34,404 bases of DNA from Candidatus Gastranaerophilales bacterium (GTDB lineage: Bacteria; Cyanobacteriota; Vampirovibrionia; Gastranaerophilales; Gastranaerophilaceae). The stretch lies in the NCBI GenBank assembly GCA_947624935.1, contig CANQML010000009.1, positions 1-34,404 of the forward strand. The letters run 5' to 3'. Below, piece after piece: positions 32,738 to 34,404 of the stretch; positions within the stretch are counted from its first letter, which is position 1, and each line of letters starts with the position of its first letter. The position numbers and the translations under genes are program-made. Under the pieces are notes generated by a model. That model saw nothing but the letters and a program-made list of their open reading frames with translations. It searched no databases and had not been told where the DNA came from.

Positions 32738-34404
32738 GCCACCTCGTTATCATTAAACAATTCTTTTTCAAGCTCTCTGATTGCTTCTTCGTACTTTTCT
32801 TTGCCGCCAAATTCCTTTATTATCTCCATAGGAGTACCAAAAGAATCAAAAGGCTGAAATCTTAATATTTCTTTGCTTTCAATTTCCATTATTCCGCTAT
32901 AAGCAAATTTGTCTATTATTGCATTTAATATAGTTCTTGCTTTTTCGGAATATTTACCAAAGTAGTTGCGTTTTTTAACATTTTCGGCACGCTCTTTTCT
33001 TGAAAGCGGTGGCATATCGAAAGCAACATGGCAGATTAAATCAAAAATACTTAAATCTTTACCGGTTTTTTGTTTAACCTCATCCGATAACTCAGAAAAC
33101 ATTACCCCTTGTTCTTCAAGTTCTTTTATAATAGCCGTCTTTTTATCTGTTTCAGACCACTTTTTAATAAAATCATTTAAAGTTGCAAATTGAGATTTTA
33201 AACTTTTCTTTGTATAATCAATTAAACTTTCTGTTATTAATTTCCCATCATTACCATAATATTGAACACGTTCACCGACCTGAACAACCTCAATGCCATT
33301 TACATAGAATTTTCTTGTAGGATTTTCAATCTCGGTTATATTAATATCAGGAGGGAGCTCAACAACTGTTTCATCTTCAGGCAGTTCGTCAATCAATTGT
33401 TCAACTTCTTCTTGTGTTTGTTCATCATCAGAAAACTCTTCACCCTCTTTGACTTCTTTTATTTTAACCGGTTCTCCGTCAAATTCTTTATCTTCAAAAA
33501 GTCTTGTAACACCTCTGAAATCCAGAATAGTAAAATACCATTTGTTATAATCAGGTCTTAATCGAGTACCACGACCGATTATTTGTTTAAATTCGGTCAT
33601 AGAATTAATATTACTATCTATTGCAATTAATTTACAAGTTTTAGCGTCAACTCCCGTTGACATTAACTTTGAAGTGGTTGCAATTACAGGATAAGTAATT
33701 TCAGGGTCTATAAAATTATCTAATTCTTTTTTCCCTTCGTCATTATCACCCGTAATCTGCATTATATATTTAGAATTTTCTTTAACCATATCAGGATTTT
33801 CATTCACCAAAGCCTGACGCATTCTGTTTGCGTGGTCAATATCAACACAGAATACAATGGTTTTATCATATCTATTATTATTCTTTAAATATTCGCTAAT
33901 CCGTTTTACAACAAGCTCAGTTCTTTCATCAACTACAATTTTTCTATCAAAATCTTTTACGTTGAATTCTTCATTTGGTACAGCATTACCATATTTGTCA
34001 ATAGTACCTTCTTTAAGTTTTAAACCGTCAAGGTCAATGTTTATAAGTGGTCTGATTACTTTATAAGGGGCAAGAAAACCATCTTCTATCCCCTGCTTTA
34101 AAGAATATGTATATATGGGTTCTCCAAAATATTCAATATTTGAAACTTCTTTTGTTTCTTTAGGTGTTGCAGTTAAACCTAAATGCGTAGCTGAACTAAA
34201 GTAATCTAAAACTTCTCTCCATGCAGAATCTTCCTTTGCACTTCCTCTATGGCATTCATCTATCACAACCAAATCAAAAAAGTTGGGAGAAAACTGTTTA
34301 TAAGCATCCTTATCTTCGTCGTTTCCTGTTAAACCTTGATATAGTGCAAGATAGATTTCATAAGATTTATCAATCTGCCTTTTTGTAATCTTTGTCATTT
34401 TATC
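32734..34404 (-). CDS. hsdR: Type I restriction endonuclease subunit, 5' end outside window
   Basis: The open frame continues past the right window edge (codons for Asp-Lys precede the first visible Met at 34398). 557 residues are visible. They contain helicase motif II DECHRGSAKEDS, motif III GLTATP, VFCVDIDHANRMRQAL and motif VI IIGRGTRLRPD. The C-terminus (DLSIFDLICHVAFDMPPLSR, RNYFGKYSEKARTILNAIID) matches the EcoEI-type HsdR C-terminal domain. The N-terminal PD-(D/E)xK nuclease and Walker A lie outside. The subunit translocates DNA and cuts unmethylated DNA. It is the first gene of the operon seen here; the promoter is outside. Confidence 0.95.
   Translation of the reverse strand, partial: DKMTKITKRQIDKSYEIYLALYQGLTGNDEDKDAYKQFSPNFFDLVVIDECHRGSAKEDSAWREVLDYFSSATHLGLTATPKETKEVSNIEYFGEPIYTYSLKQGIEDGFLAPYKVIRPLINIDLDGLKLKEGTIDKYGNAVPNEEFNVKDFDRKIVVDERTELVVKRISEYLKNNNRYDKTIVFCVDIDHANRMRQALVNENPDMVKENSKYIMQITGDNDEGKKELDNFIDPEITYPVIATTSKLMSTGVDAKTCKLIAIDSNINSMTEFKQIIGRGTRLRPDYNKWYFTILDFRGVTRLFEDKEFDGEPVKIKEVKEGEEFSDDEQTQEEVEQLIDELPEDETVVELPPDINITEIENPTRKFYVNGIEVVQVGERVQYYGNDGKLITESLIDYTKKSLKSQFATLNDFIKKWSETDKKTAIIKELEEQGVMFSELSDEVKQKTGKDLSIFDLICHVAFDMPPLSRKERAENVKKRNYFGKYSEKARTILNAIIDKFAYSGIMEIESKEILRFQPFDSFGTPMEIIKEFGGKEKYEEAIRELEKELFNDNEVA

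Overview
The window looks like a chromosomal piece of an AT-rich gut bacterium of the non-photosynthetic cyanobacterial sister group (Melainabacteria/Vampirovibrionia, probably Gastranaerophilales). This is inference, resting on the two type IV pilin-like proteins with the AFTLAEVL(I/V)TLAVIGIVAAMTIP start, which I associate with those genomes, plus low GC and gene content. No marker gene in the window proves the taxonomy.

Left part (1-18.4 kb), mostly core genes. A radical-SAM gene and a truncated ADP-forming acyl-CoA synthetase share a strand. Then come a small XRE regulator, a DUF475/TerC-like membrane protein, a pilin-like protein, a second XRE regulator, a GHKL-ATPase plus STAS-like (DUF4325) pair, S-adenosylhomocysteinase, a 1.3-kb-residue-scale GH13 enzyme (about 1,330 aa), YchF, a second pilin-like protein, a TPR/NHL secreted protein overlapping malQ, tRNA-Lys(CTT), a sugar nucleotidyltransferase and tRNA-Met(CAT). 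GH13, MalQ and the nucleotidyltransferase point to alpha-glucan and sugar-nucleotide metabolism. The three prepilin-type 5' ends (one an orphan without its pilin) carry palindromic repeat elements in frame inside the leader peptide, and short tandem repeats occur both in intergenic DNA and as translated leader sequence.

Right part (18.4-34.4 kb), an accessory/defence island starting at the 3' end of tRNA-Met, whose last bases are directly repeated about 120 bp downstream. It holds two copies (A about 18.6-20.3 kb, B about 24.1-26.0 kb) of a cassette that I do not recognise. Two stand-alone LuxR-type HTH genes point outward, each preceded by one arm of a roughly 36-38 bp inverted repeat, with a 160-aa protein of unknown function between the arms. 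The central gene and its terminator are in opposite orientation in the two copies, as if the segment between the arms had inverted. Between the cassettes lie an AAA/DUF4143 ATPase with a near-perfect promoter and apparently leaderless start, and a Kiwa anti-phage operon (kwaA-kwaB). After cassette B come a truncated IS1-like transposase and a fic pseudogene cut in its active-site motif. A type I restriction-modification operon then runs to the window end: hsdR (partial), a membrane protein, hsdM, a second membrane protein, hsdS and a DUF2971 protein.

The parts most worth a second look are the twin HTH/payload cassettes around Kiwa, the interposed membrane proteins of the hsd operon, and the in-frame palindromes in the pilin leaders.
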